DNA of 64,000 bases, from contig QAYZ01000014.1 in NCBI GenBank assembly GCA_003054655.1, forward strand, positions 248,001-312,000. The letters are read 5' to 3'. Shown piece after piece: positions 1 to 9,350 of the stretch. Position 1 is the first letter of the stretch. The number at the start of each line of letters is the position of its first letter. The position numbers were made by a program, and so were the translations under genes. A model generated the notes under the pieces. That model was given only the letters and a program-made list of their open reading frames with translations. It did not search any database and was not told where the DNA came from. Origin of the DNA: Spartobacteria bacterium LR76. Lineage in GTDB: Bacteria; Verrucomicrobiota; Verrucomicrobiia; Chthoniobacterales; Terrimicrobiaceae.

Positions 1-953
1 TGCGATACTATGGCGGAGGCAGGGTTTATGACGTCGGCGAGATCGAACTGCACTCAGGCGATACGCTATGCATCGAGCGCGGATCGGTTTTGCGCGGCAA
101 CATCATGTGCCGCGACGCAGAGGGAGTACGCATCTGCGGAGGAGGCATTCTGGATGGCTCGTACTATGACAGCGTGTCTGGGGAATTCGTCAGGTCGATT
201 GTCTTTGAGAACTGCCGGGATGTCGTCGTGGAAGGAATCATCATGGTCCATCCGACGACGTGGATGCTGGTCCTGGCACGATGCGAGCATGTGGTGGTGC
301 GAGGGGTGAAGCAGATCGGCTCCTGCATGTCGTCGGATGGGATCGACATCTGCGGCTCCCGGGACGTTCTGGTTGAGAAATGCTGCCTGCGCAATGATGA
401 CGACAACATCGCGGTCAAATCGCTGTTCACCTCGGACGGCCGTGACTGGCGGGGCAATATCGCTGATGTGATCGTGCGGGACTGTACGTTTCTCAACGGC
501 CAGCCCGGCAATGTCATGGAGATCGGCTACGAGCTCAGCGCGGATCGCGTGGGTGAAGTCCTCTTTGAGAATATCGACGTGATCCAGGCCAATGGGGACG
601 GGGCGGTGTTTTCCATCCACAACGGAGACCGGGCGGTGGTGGAGAATATCACGTGGCGCGACATCCGGGTCGAACACTACTGGGACAAGCTCGTGGACCT
701 CCGCATTGTTCATTCCCGCTACAATCGCGATGAATCGAGAGGACACATCCGGAACATCCGATTCGAGAAAATCGGGGTGACCGGATCCATTTACAATGAG
801 GGTTGCTCGATCTCGCTGATCGGGGGATTTTCAGCGGAACATGAGGTCTCGGGGGTGCAGTTCGAGGATTTTTCTCTCAACGGGACAAAAGTGACCGATG
901 GCGATGCCATCGATCTCCATGTCCGGCACGCGACAGGTCTTGCCTTTTCCTAG
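1..953 (+). CDS. GH28-like (polygalacturonase family) beta-helix protein, 5' end outside window
   Basis: The reading frame is open from base 3, so the gene begins before the window and about 316 C-terminal residues are seen. Repeated short strand-turn units (for example GVRICGGGILDG, SRDVLVEKC, DVIVRDCTFLNG) are those of a right-handed parallel beta-helix. The segments SSDGIDIC and NDDDNIAVKS match the two aspartate motifs of glycoside hydrolase family 28, which hydrolyses polygalacturonan or rhamnogalacturonan. Where GH28 usually has a Gly-His-Gly motif this protein reads NVMEIGYEL, so the active site is not canonical. The gene ends 8 bases before a GH78 rhamnosidase gene, which suggests joint action on pectic rhamnogalacturonan. 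Family placement is good; exact substrate is inference. Confidence 0.75.
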   Translation, partial: RYYGGGRVYDVGEIELHSGDTLCIERGSVLRGNIMCRDAEGVRICGGGILDGSYYDSVSGEFVRSIVFENCRDVVVEGIIMVHPTTWMLVLARCEHVVVRGVKQIGSCMSSDGIDICGSRDVLVEKCCLRNDDDNIAVKSLFTSDGRDWRGNIADVIVRDCTFLNGQPGNVMEIGYELSADRVGEVLFENIDVIQANGDGAVFSIHNGDRAVVENITWRDIRVEHYWDKLVDLRIVHSRYNRDESRGHIRNIRFEKIGVTGSIYNEGCSISLIGGFSAEHEVSGVQFEDFSLNGTKVTDGDAIDLHVRHATGLAFS

Positions 954-961
954 GTGATCCC

Positions 962-3838
962 GTGTGGGACATGGCCCGGATGGGGGATTTTGTTTCCCTC
1001 GCGGGTGATGCGCATCTTCCGGAGATCATGCAGCAAGTCAGCGATTCCGTCTCGTGGCCCATCTTCTGGTATGCCCCGGAAGGAGGCGGTCGCAACGAGT
1101 TTTGTATCTTCGAGAGGGATCTCGATCTCGAAGCAACCCCGGAGGCTGGATGGATCGAAATCTTTGCCGACACCCGGTATCGGTTGATCGTCAATGGCGA
1201 GATCATTGGCTACGGACCTCCGCGTTTCCTGCCCCGGCATCCGGTTTATGTACGTCACGATCTCGGCGGTTTGCTGCGAAAGGGCCGGAATCTCCTGAGG
1301 ATCGAGGTGAACTCCCGGGGAGCGCCCTCCTACCAGGCCGTCGTCAGCATGGGAGGCCTCGCTGTGCGAGGCCGCATAGGGTCGCTTGTGCTGGACCTGC
1401 CGACCGACTGGAGAGTGGCCGTCTCCCGGGGGTGGGATGGTGATGCGGAGCCCTACAGTTTTGCCCAGGGTCCGATCGAGATACGCGATCTGCGCATTTC
1501 CGAGACGGGCTGGAGCACTCCCGTCGAACGCGCGGAGCGCGGACATTGGGGCGTCCCTTCGGCGGCGCAAATTTCCGGACCCAGCTTGGAGGAGCTGCTT
1601 CCCTGCCGCGTGGTGCGCTGCGCCGCTCTTTCATCCCGCCACATCCGCCGCGGATTCCGCGGGCCTGACCGAGCAGGCGGCCGACAGCCGGTTTGTTTTC
1701 ACATCTTCTCGCCCGCTGCCCTGTCGGTCCCGGCTTTCATGGGCTGGGGGCCGCTCGCTCTTAACGGCGTCTGGCTGGAATCGTCGGCCTCCGGCCCGAC
1801 GCCGAACCGTGAGATCACGGAGCTTCATCTCCAACCGGGGTGGAATTTTTGCTTTGGACTGCCGGAACTGTTGGGGGCCTGCTGGACCTGGCAGATCGAG
1901 ATTCCGGCGGGCTGCGGATTGCGGCTTCACGCGCTGCCGGACTCGGAGGGGCCGTTTCTCCTGGGCCGCCCTTTGGCCGATGCGACCATACCGGAGGATA
2001 TCGCAAAATATCCCCCGAGGACTTTTGCGGAGGCGGGGAGCGATTTCTTTCCCTGGCATCCGGAGGGAGACGTCACTCCCTTGTCTCCGGCCAAGGAGCT
2101 TGCCTGGGATCAGTTGGAGTCCGACCTTGTGCCGCCTGGCAGTCCTCTCTCTGAGCCGGTGTGTCGGGCGAGAGACCGGGATTTCACCATCGTGCTGGAC
2201 TTTGCGGGGGAGTTTCTCGGGCATGCCCGCGTGGAAGTGGAGGCTCCTGGCGGCACCGTGATGGATATCGGCTACGATGAGCGACTGAGAGAGGACGGGA
2301 CGCCCGCGTACTTTCTCTGCAATCCGCTGCTGAACTCGGCCGACCGATTCGTCCTGAGGGAGGGTGTCCAGACGGTGGAGACTTTTCACCCTCGGGGAGG
2401 GCGGTATCTCCAGCTTACCTTTCGCAATGTGGCGGGAGAAGTCGCTGTGCATCGTGTGGGAGTTCGCTCTGCCTGTGCCGCATATCCGACGATTGGGCAG
2501 TTCCATTCCGGAGACGAGAATCTCGACTGGGCCTGGAGCGCGGCCGACAGGACGTTGCGAGCGAGCATGGCGGATGGCTGGATCGACCCCTGGAGAGAGC
2601 AGGGGTTGTATCTTGGCGATGCCCTGGTCCAGGGGCATGCGACTCGCAAGATCACCTCCGACTGGCGGCTGGATCCATGGTGTTTTCGGCTTTGGTCGCA
2701 GGCGCAATTTCGCAACGGGCAGCTCCCGGATGTGGTTCCATCCTCTCACGACCAGCCTCTTGTCGATTACACCCTCATCTGGATCATCGCATTGCGGAAC
2801 TACTGGGCCGAAAGCGGAGATATCGCTCTGGTTGAGGAACTCTGGCCGACCGTCACGGGGATATTTGCCAGTCCCGCCTGGTCGTTGTCTTTGCTTGGTT
2901 TGTGGGAGGTGCGCCCGGGGCAGCGCATCTTCATCGACTGGGGGGCGACGCCGGAGGAGTGCTCGGGCGTTAACGCCTGCCTGAACGCCTTCCGCTACCA
3001 CGCTCTCGTTTGCGCTGCGGAAATGGCCGAGGCGACAGGGCGGCATGATTCCGCCTTACGATTTCAGAAGGAATCCGCCGACGTGAAGCAGGCCTATCGG
3101 AGCGCCTTCTGGAATGAACGCTCCGGGCGGTTTTACGCCAGCGTGCTCGATGGAGCGCCTCATGAAGGACCCGCCCTGCATGCCAATGCCCTCGCCTTGG
3201 CTTTTGGCCTCGATACGGGCGATTCCCGTACAGGCGATTATCTCGCCGAACGTCTCCGGGTTGACACGGATTTTCCGGCGGGACGCATCGAGGTGTATTT
3301 TCTTTATTATGCCCTTATCGCCCTGCAGCGCACCGGTCGCATTGCTGCGGCGGAGCAAGCTATTCGCAGCTACTATGGATTCATGCGCGAGCGCGGAGCC
3401 TGGACCCTCTGGGAAAGGCTCATGCAAGGTTCCCTGGGTCGGGACAGCATGTGTCACGGATGGTCGAGCGGAGCGGTGCCATTTCTTGCGGAATACACGC
3501 TCGGAGTGCGGCCTGCTCTCCCGGGAGACCCTCGGGTCATGCTCATCGCTCCGGAGTGTGAGACACTCGACGCCGCCTCCGGCAGGGTCGCTCATCCCTG
3601 CGGGCCGATCTCGGTGGACTGGGTGGTGAGCGAGGGGCGGCTCTTTGTCGAGGTCCGCCACCCGGAGGCGATCCAGGTGGTGGTTCGGCCAAAGGGGCGG
3701 CTGGCTGGGTTTCCGCTCTCGGTCTCGACGCGGGCGCAAGATTCCCGTGCGGATGTCCCGCCGGGCGATACAGGCCTTCCTCGCGACCATGCTCCGGAGG
3801 TTCTGGCTAGGAAGAGATCGTGCGACATGGTAGTGTGA
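962..3838 (+). CDS. Alpha-L-rhamnosidase (GH78)
   Basis: A 958-residue protein of the bacterial alpha-L-rhamnosidase family, removing terminal rhamnose from pectic or plant glycoside chains. The N-terminal 400 residues are beta-rich, and the (alpha/alpha)6 catalytic barrel follows from about residue 510. The barrel has the GH78 acid region DPWREQGLYLGDA, in which the glutamate is the expected general acid. Near the C-terminus are TLWERLMQG and CHGWSSGAVPFLAEYTLG, hallmarks of the family. There is no clear signal peptide, so it may act in the cytoplasm. The start is a GTG; in-frame ATGs at 971 and 980 are alternatives and none has a good ribosome site. It lies directly after the GH28-like gene and before a XylR-like regulator, likely one pectin-type operon. 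Confidence 0.85.
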   Translation: MWDMARMGDFVSLAGDAHLPEIMQQVSDSVSWPIFWYAPEGGGRNEFCIFERDLDLEATPEAGWIEIFADTRYRLIVNGEIIGYGPPRFLPRHPVYVRHDLGGLLRKGRNLLRIEVNSRGAPSYQAVVSMGGLAVRGRIGSLVLDLPTDWRVAVSRGWDGDAEPYSFAQGPIEIRDLRISETGWSTPVERAERGHWGVPSAAQISGPSLEELLPCRVVRCAALSSRHIRRGFRGPDRAGGRQPVCFHIFSPAALSVPAFMGWGPLALNGVWLESSASGPTPNREITELHLQPGWNFCFGLPELLGACWTWQIEIPAGCGLRLHALPDSEGPFLLGRPLADATIPEDIAKYPPRTFAEAGSDFFPWHPEGDVTPLSPAKELAWDQLESDLVPPGSPLSEPVCRARDRDFTIVLDFAGEFLGHARVEVEAPGGTVMDIGYDERLREDGTPAYFLCNPLLNSADRFVLREGVQTVETFHPRGGRYLQLTFRNVAGEVAVHRVGVRSACAAYPTIGQFHSGDENLDWAWSAADRTLRASMADGWIDPWREQGLYLGDALVQGHATRKITSDWRLDPWCFRLWSQAQFRNGQLPDVVPSSHDQPLVDYTLIWIIALRNYWAESGDIALVEELWPTVTGIFASPAWSLSLLGLWEVRPGQRIFIDWGATPEECSGVNACLNAFRYHALVCAAEMAEATGRHDSALRFQKESADVKQAYRSAFWNERSGRFYASVLDGAPHEGPALHANALALAFGLDTGDSRTGDYLAERLRVDTDFPAGRIEVYFLYYALIALQRTGRIAAAEQAIRSYYGFMRERGAWTLWERLMQGSLGRDSMCHGWSSGAVPFLAEYTLGVRPALPGDPRVMLIAPECETLDAASGRVAHPCGPISVDWVVSEGRLFVEVRHPEAIQVVVRPKGRLAGFPLSVSTRAQDSRADVPPGDTGLPRDHAPEVLARKRSCDMVV

Positions 3839-3869
3839 GCGGCGTCTCCCCCCGCTGTTTACACACCTG

Positions 3870-5054
3870 ATGAATCCGAACCGCCACCCGGCAGGCCCCT
3901 ATCGGGAAATCTATCTCGCTCTTCCGCTCCAACGATTCGATAATCGCGAGATTGCGCGGGGCATCTATCGATTCGCCCTGCCGACGCACCACTGGATTTG
4001 CTTCTTTGTCGACACCGATCCCGAGGTCATCCGGTCTCTGCCGATCAATGAGCGCACGGGAGGCATCATCGGGCGCTTTGGCCGGCCCGAGCTCGCCAAG
4101 GCTGCGGCCAGCCTCGGCATCCCCGCCATCAATGTTCACGGGGGACAGCCGATGGAAGGGCTGCCCATGGTGGGACCGAGTCATGAAGAGACGGGACGCT
4201 TTGCCGCGAGGCAGTTCCTCGAGTCAGGCTATCCTCATCTGGGATACTATGGGTTGAAGAATGAGGATTTCTCGGAATGTACCAAAAAGGGATTTGTTGA
4301 CGAACTGGCTGGCGAGGGTCGCAAGGTGGAGATTTGCGAGTTCACCTCGATGCGAAAGCAGCGGATTTCTAGGCTCGGCGAAGCCGCGCCCATGGACTGG
4401 TTGCGCCGCGTGCCAAAGCCGATCGCGATCCACTGCCCGCAGGATTTTTTTGGCCACGAGATAGGCTTTCTCTGTTCTCAACTGGGCTTCCGTGTTCCCC
4501 AGGACGTGGCGATTCTCAGTACAAACAATGACGAGATCCTGTGCATGGCGACCCAACCGGCGCTCTCAAGCATCCGACTCCCCTGGCAGGAGGTGGGATT
4601 TCGCTCCGCCCAGTTGCTGCATGAGATCATGGAGGGAGGAGAGCCGCCGTCGGAACCTGTTTTTCTCGACTCGCCCGACCTGGTCACGCGGCAGTCCACC
4701 GAAGTCATAAGGTGCCGCGACGAGGTGGTGGAAAAGGCGATCCGGGAAATCCAGGCCCGCATCAAGGAATCGCTCGATATCGACTCGCTGGCGGCATTCT
4801 GCGGGGTTTCTCGTCGGGGTCTGGAAAAGCGATTCCGGGCGGTCCTTGACCGGTCTCCCTTGCAGGAACTGAACCGGGTGAAGATCGAGGCGATCAAGCA
4901 GATGCTGCGGCGGGATCGGAGGTCGATCGAGCAGATTTCCGACGAACTCGGCTTTTCCAGCGCCGTGTACCTGAGCCAGTTCTTTCACCGGGAGACGGGC
5001 ATGACTCCGGGCACCTACCGCAAGCGCTTCGCCGCCTCCGGGCATCAACGCTGA
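3870..5054 (+). CDS. XylR-like AraC-family regulator with periplasmic-binding-protein-like sensor
   Basis: 394 residues. The N-terminal 280 residues resemble the LacI/PurR sugar-binding fold: segments IAIHCPQDFFGHEIGFLC and VPQDVAILSTNNDEILC correspond to the usual late strands of that fold. The C-terminal 105 residues are two AraC helix-turn-helix units (SLDIDSLAAFCGVSRRGLEKRFRA, then SIEQISDELGFSSAVYLSQFF). This is the domain order of E. coli XylR, so it is probably a sugar-responsive activator. It follows the GH28 and GH78 genes by 31 bases and precedes a secreted glycosidase-like gene, so those are the likely targets. No Shine-Dalgarno is visible at the ATG. Confidence 0.85.
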   Translation: MNPNRHPAGPYREIYLALPLQRFDNREIARGIYRFALPTHHWICFFVDTDPEVIRSLPINERTGGIIGRFGRPELAKAAASLGIPAINVHGGQPMEGLPMVGPSHEETGRFAARQFLESGYPHLGYYGLKNEDFSECTKKGFVDELAGEGRKVEICEFTSMRKQRISRLGEAAPMDWLRRVPKPIAIHCPQDFFGHEIGFLCSQLGFRVPQDVAILSTNNDEILCMATQPALSSIRLPWQEVGFRSAQLLHEIMEGGEPPSEPVFLDSPDLVTRQSTEVIRCRDEVVEKAIREIQARIKESLDIDSLAAFCGVSRRGLEKRFRAVLDRSPLQELNRVKIEAIKQMLRRDRRSIEQISDELGFSSAVYLSQFFHRETGMTPGTYRKRFAASGHQR

Positions 5055-5139
5055 GCGCTGCGCTCGCGGGCGAGAAATCCGAAGTCTTTTTCGCAGATTC
5101 GCATTATCGGATGCCTCCTTCGCGATTAACTTTTCCCCA

Positions 5140-6681
5140 ATGAAAATCCTCCCCCTGCTCGGGGCCATGGCGATGGCCCTGCTCTCCTGCCATGCTGAAG
5201 GCAGGTTTCCCGTTGGCATCAATCTCGGGCAAAACTCCGACTACACGCCGATGTTTCCCTTTGCCGATGCGATGAAGAATGCGCGGGGATGGGCCAGGGT
5301 TGACAAGCGCTATGAGGCGGGCGGCGTGTCGCTGAACCCGCAGGGATGGCCGCTCGAGGACGCGGCGATCGTGATCAATGCCTCCGTGCCCGACCTCGCA
5401 GGCACCTATCAGTTGAAGTTTCGCGGTCCCGCCAGCGTCTCCGCTCCGGATGGCGGAAAGATCGAGGATTACCAGTATGATTCCGGCACGCGGGTCTCGA
5501 CCGCCCGGGTGGTCGTGCCCGAGGGGCAGGCGCTTCTCAGCCTCGCCTTTCAGCAGACCGAGGGAGGCGTGACTGATGTCGAGCTCCTCCGCGATCTGCC
5601 TGCTGACGGACCGTTTACCAAGGCCTTTCTCGAAAGCCTGAAGCCTTTCGGGACCCTTCGGTTCATGGATTGGATGCGGATCAATGGCTCAAAGCAGGTC
5701 TCCTGGGCTGATCGCACGACCGTGGAATCCGCAGTATGGACTCGTCCCAACGGAGTGCCGATCGAGATTTGCATCGACCTTTGCAACAAGCTGCATGCGG
5801 ATGCGTGGTTCTGCATCCCGCACCTGGCCGACGAAGGCTACATCCGGGAGTTTGCCCGCCTCGTGAAGGCGAAGCTCGATCCCGGGTTGAAGGTCTACGT
5901 GGAATACTCGAACGAACTGTGGAATTTCCAGTTCCCCCAGACGAACTATTTCAAAGCCCAGGCGACCGAGGCGTTCGATGCCAGGGTGCGTGCGGGAGAG
6001 ATGGAGGAGTCCCGGCGCAATCAGGACCTTTACGCGATGCTTTGGGACATGGAGGCCCAGAGCGCGGCCAGGGCGTTGAAGATCTTTCGTGATGAATTTG
6101 CCGACAACGCCCGGCTCATCCCTGTGATCGGCTCGCAGTCGGCCAACTCCTATATCACCAAGAGCTATCTGCGAAGCGGGGTGCTCGATGGAGTGGTTGC
6201 TGCCGTGGCCATTGCGCCCTACTTCGGCCATTTTCTCGGCTCAAAAAAGGAGGCGGATCGCACGCTTGCCGAGGGGATTGAAGGAGTCTTTGCCCGTCTG
6301 GGAGAGGATATTGATACGTCGAACAAGAAGGCGATCGACAGCAATGCCGCCATCGCCGCAGAGAAAAATCTGCGCCTCGTGGCTTATGAAGGGGGGCAGC
6401 ATCTGACGCCTTCGAGCGGCGACAAGGAGCGGGATAAGCAGCTCAACGAACTATTCATCGCCGCGAACCGCGACCCGCGCATGGGGGATCTCTATAAGCG
6501 GGCCGCCGCCAACTGGGCGGCCGCCGGGGGCGGGGAGTTTGTCTATTACAGCCATGTCAGCGCCTATGGGATGTCCGGGTACTGGGGGCTGATCGAGAAT
6601 ATGCAGCAAACCAGCACCCCGAAGCTGGATGCGGTGAAGGCGATCGCTGGCGGGAATTTCACAACGTCCGATAAAAAATGA
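5140..6681 (+). CDS. Secreted clan-A-like glycoside hydrolase, family not assigned
   Basis: 513 residues. The first 19 form a signal peptide; LLSC at 14-17 could be a lipobox, so it may be a lipoprotein. After a beta-rich N-terminal part, the motif LKVYVEYSNELWN at about residue 250 has the Asn-Glu pair typical of the acid/base of clan-A (TIM-barrel) glycosidases, and LVAYEGGQHL near residue 410 supplies a plausible nucleophile glutamate. Similar YSNE-W-N proteins are commonly annotated only as cellulose-binding or hypothetical in Planctomycetes and Verrucomicrobia. The stop overlaps the start of the next gene by 4 bases (ATGA), so the two are translationally coupled. Substrate unknown. Confidence 0.55.
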   Translation: MKILPLLGAMAMALLSCHAEGRFPVGINLGQNSDYTPMFPFADAMKNARGWARVDKRYEAGGVSLNPQGWPLEDAAIVINASVPDLAGTYQLKFRGPASVSAPDGGKIEDYQYDSGTRVSTARVVVPEGQALLSLAFQQTEGGVTDVELLRDLPADGPFTKAFLESLKPFGTLRFMDWMRINGSKQVSWADRTTVESAVWTRPNGVPIEICIDLCNKLHADAWFCIPHLADEGYIREFARLVKAKLDPGLKVYVEYSNELWNFQFPQTNYFKAQATEAFDARVRAGEMEESRRNQDLYAMLWDMEAQSAARALKIFRDEFADNARLIPVIGSQSANSYITKSYLRSGVLDGVVAAVAIAPYFGHFLGSKKEADRTLAEGIEGVFARLGEDIDTSNKKAIDSNAAIAAEKNLRLVAYEGGQHLTPSSGDKERDKQLNELFIAANRDPRMGDLYKRAAANWAAAGGGEFVYYSHVSAYGMSGYWGLIENMQQTSTPKLDAVKAIAGGNFTTSDKK

Positions 6682-9338
6682 AGATTCGTTCCCTCCTGTT
6701 TCTTTTCGTTTTTGTTGCTCCTGGTGCGATTCGCGCCGACAGCCCCTTGATCGTCGACTGGGGGCACGATTGGGGCGCCGGATGGTATCGGGAAACCACC
6801 GCTCTGGCCGGACAGCCTGCCCAGCGGATCGCCGAGATTGATATTAATGGCAATGGCCGGACGGACGATGACTACATCGGCGGCTGGCCGTTCTCGATGG
6901 ACAAGCCGTTGAGTCCCACCACGCTGGTTTATGACTACAGCCTGCCCTCCGCGACCTTCTATGGCGGAGCCGTGGTGCAGGTGACCGATATTCCGAACGG
7001 CGAAGACGGAAAGCCCCTGCGTCCCCGCGGAGCTACGGAGGGTCATATCAATCAGAATCATGAGTTGCGGGATGACTGGAACCTCATGGCCATGCCGTCA
7101 TCCAAGCGCGAGCCCGAGAAGGAGCGATTTGCCGGAGCCCTGCTCGTGCTCTGGAAAAAGGACGACTTTCTTAATGGAGGCGCGACGCACCGGGTCTCTT
7201 TTGAGCCGGGCGACATGATCGGGGTGTTTATCTCGCGATATTGGGGCGGCGTCGACTGGGGGCGCTGGGTGGTCAAGAGCGCCGGAAAGTACTATGTCTC
7301 GCGAGCCACTTTTGGAGACCAGACCAAGTCATTTGACCTCACCGGCGGCGAGGGAACGCCCAATGGCGCAAATAACCCTGTCGTTCGCAAGACGCACTAC
7401 CTCGATCCGACGCAGACGGAATGGGCGCTTTATGACCCGAAGCCCGGCTACGAGATATTCTTCCATGCCGATGAGGCGAAGTTTTCGAAAGTGGCGCTGG
7501 ATAATGTCGAGGCGGTCGGGTTCCTCGCGCAGCGAAACCTCGCGACCGGTCATCCGGTGGCGGAAGGATTATGGAAGCTCCCCCACGGGCTAGGGGAGTC
7601 CATCGCGCTGAAGTTCAACGCCGTCCAGGCGAGGGCCACCGTGCATGACCTGGGTCCGGGTTCGTCTCTGGTCGGGATGGTTCCGCTGGGAGGCGGCGCC
7701 TCATCTCCCCTGCTCTGGATGGCAAAGACGGAGACCTCCTACGCCCAGTGGCTGAAGGTTTGGCGATGGGCGGTGACCAACCAGCGGGCGGGCAATTTTC
7801 CCGCCGAGCACAAGGACAAGGAGATACCTGGATACTGTTTCATCCGGGACGGTGTGATGGGGAGCATGGAGCTGGCCGCCGATCGTGCGGTGACTCCGGA
7901 TGAACCCGTGACCGGCATCACCTGGCACGATGCGGTGCTCTGGTGCAATGCGCTCTCCGAGTCGGAGGGGCTCGTTCCCGCCTACTACGCAGACGCGGCG
8001 TTCACCCAGCCGCTGCGCTCCGGCATGGATCGCGCTCATCTGGAAAAGAGCGGGGAACGTCCGGCGGTCTACTGGAAGAAGGATGCCCCCGGATACCGCT
8101 TGCCCACAGCATCCGAATGGGCGTGGGCGGCCCAGGCGGGAGGCAATACCGCCGTGCCGCAGGGAGGAACCCCGGCGAACGGCACTTTTCCGGTCGCCTT
8201 GCAGCCGTTGAACGCATGGGGGCTTGCCGGCATGTCCTCCAATGTCGCGGAATATGTCTGGGATGCACGCGGGGATTCCTTCGATCCCGCCACGGAAAGG
8301 GTTCACGCTGTTCTCGGGGCCGGCTTTGCGAATGCGGAGAAATCCCTGATGCCGTTTGGCTCCGAACCTGCACGGGGCGCGTATGACATCGGATTCCGCG
8401 TGGTCCGGAATGGCGGCGGCGGGATTCCCGCAACCACGGCCGACGGACTCCAGCGGCAGGTTGCTGAGGGCGCTGTGTTGCCAGCGGCGTCCCCGATGTC
8501 TGTCCAGGATTTGCAGGCGCTGGCGCGCAAGACACTGCACCTGGCCGATGTTTCGGGTTCTCTGCCGGATAATAACAATCCCAACAAGGATTATCGGGGA
8601 GGGGAGGCCTATCCAGCCTCTCTTTCAGGGACCGAGATCCCTTACCGGCTCTGGATTCTCGTGCGCAACTGGGCGGAACAGGAAAAGGGGTATCGGTTCA
8701 ACTTTTCCGGCGACATGGGGAGCATGACATTCCCGTTATCGCCCGCCCCGACCTACACCCGTGATGAGCCGGTGACCAACATTGGCTGGCAGGACGCGGC
8801 GGTGTGGAGCAACGCGCTCTCCGAGTTGCTGGGACTCGCTCCGGTCTATGTCGATGAAGGGACGGGTGAGCCGGTAAGGCAAGCCTCGCCGTTTCGCGTG
8901 GCGATGTATCCGGAGTACCACTATCCCAACACCGGGAACTACGCTGGCAGGCCGCTGGATACGGCGGCTGTGATGAAATGGAAAACGGTCGCGACCAACA
9001 ACGGCTTCCGGCTGCCCACCGTGGCAGAGCTTGAGGCGGCCGAGCAGCCGCAGAAGTCCGGGGAGGCGGGATGGTTCTCGACCAACTCCGGGATGAAAAC
9101 CCATCCGGTCGGCACCCGGCAGCCAGGCAATACCGGGCTGTACGACATGCAGGGCAATGTCTCCGAGTGGACCTATGGAGGGGACAGCCTGTTTGGACAG
9201 GTGCGTTTCGGGAATAACTTCGCCTATCCTCCCGGAGTCAATCCGCACAGGATGAACTCCAAGGAGCATCCCGGGGTGGGACGTTCCTGGGTGGGCTTTC
9301 GGGTGATTCGCCGGGGCTCCGCTGCGTCGGAATCCTAG
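6678..9338 (+). CDS. Secreted protein with two formylglycine-generating-enzyme-like (SUMF1) domains
   Basis: 886 residues with a signal peptide of about 20. Residues 25-310 form a beta-rich domain with local resemblance to the PEP-CTERM protein at 11145-11978 (both begin IVDWG and share collinear motifs). Two SUMF1-type domains follow, at about 335-575 and 625-880. Each has the family pattern: a trytophan-Asp-Ala-Val/Ala-W-x-N-A-L-S segment, a GYRLPT or GFRLPT motif, an N-V-A/S-E-Y/W motif, and a final GFRVV/GFRVI. The cysteines expected in catalytic FGE are not evident, so it may be a binding or surface module and not a sulfatase-activating enzyme; no sulfatase lies nearby. It is coupled to the upstream glycosidase-like gene. 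Confidence 0.7.
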   Translation: MKIRSLLFLFVFVAPGAIRADSPLIVDWGHDWGAGWYRETTALAGQPAQRIAEIDINGNGRTDDDYIGGWPFSMDKPLSPTTLVYDYSLPSATFYGGAVVQVTDIPNGEDGKPLRPRGATEGHINQNHELRDDWNLMAMPSSKREPEKERFAGALLVLWKKDDFLNGGATHRVSFEPGDMIGVFISRYWGGVDWGRWVVKSAGKYYVSRATFGDQTKSFDLTGGEGTPNGANNPVVRKTHYLDPTQTEWALYDPKPGYEIFFHADEAKFSKVALDNVEAVGFLAQRNLATGHPVAEGLWKLPHGLGESIALKFNAVQARATVHDLGPGSSLVGMVPLGGGASSPLLWMAKTETSYAQWLKVWRWAVTNQRAGNFPAEHKDKEIPGYCFIRDGVMGSMELAADRAVTPDEPVTGITWHDAVLWCNALSESEGLVPAYYADAAFTQPLRSGMDRAHLEKSGERPAVYWKKDAPGYRLPTASEWAWAAQAGGNTAVPQGGTPANGTFPVALQPLNAWGLAGMSSNVAEYVWDARGDSFDPATERVHAVLGAGFANAEKSLMPFGSEPARGAYDIGFRVVRNGGGGIPATTADGLQRQVAEGAVLPAASPMSVQDLQALARKTLHLADVSGSLPDNNNPNKDYRGGEAYPASLSGTEIPYRLWILVRNWAEQEKGYRFNFSGDMGSMTFPLSPAPTYTRDEPVTNIGWQDAAVWSNALSELLGLAPVYVDEGTGEPVRQASPFRVAMYPEYHYPNTGNYAGRPLDTAAVMKWKTVATNNGFRLPTVAELEAAEQPQKSGEAGWFSTNSGMKTHPVGTRQPGNTGLYDMQGNVSEWTYGGDSLFGQVRFGNNFAYPPGVNPHRMNSKEHPGVGRSWVGFRVIRRGSAASES

Positions 9339-9350
9339 CGCAAGGATTGC

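Noticed and set aside
1631-3046. Long antisense open frame (471 codons) opposite the GH78 gene
   Set aside because: No family motif; the GH78 gene on the other strand has clear catalytic motifs. High GC makes long antisense frames common.
3856-3869. TTTACACACCTGAT upstream of the XylR-like gene as a fourth LacI operator
   Set aside because: Only part of it matches and the central CG symmetry is absent.
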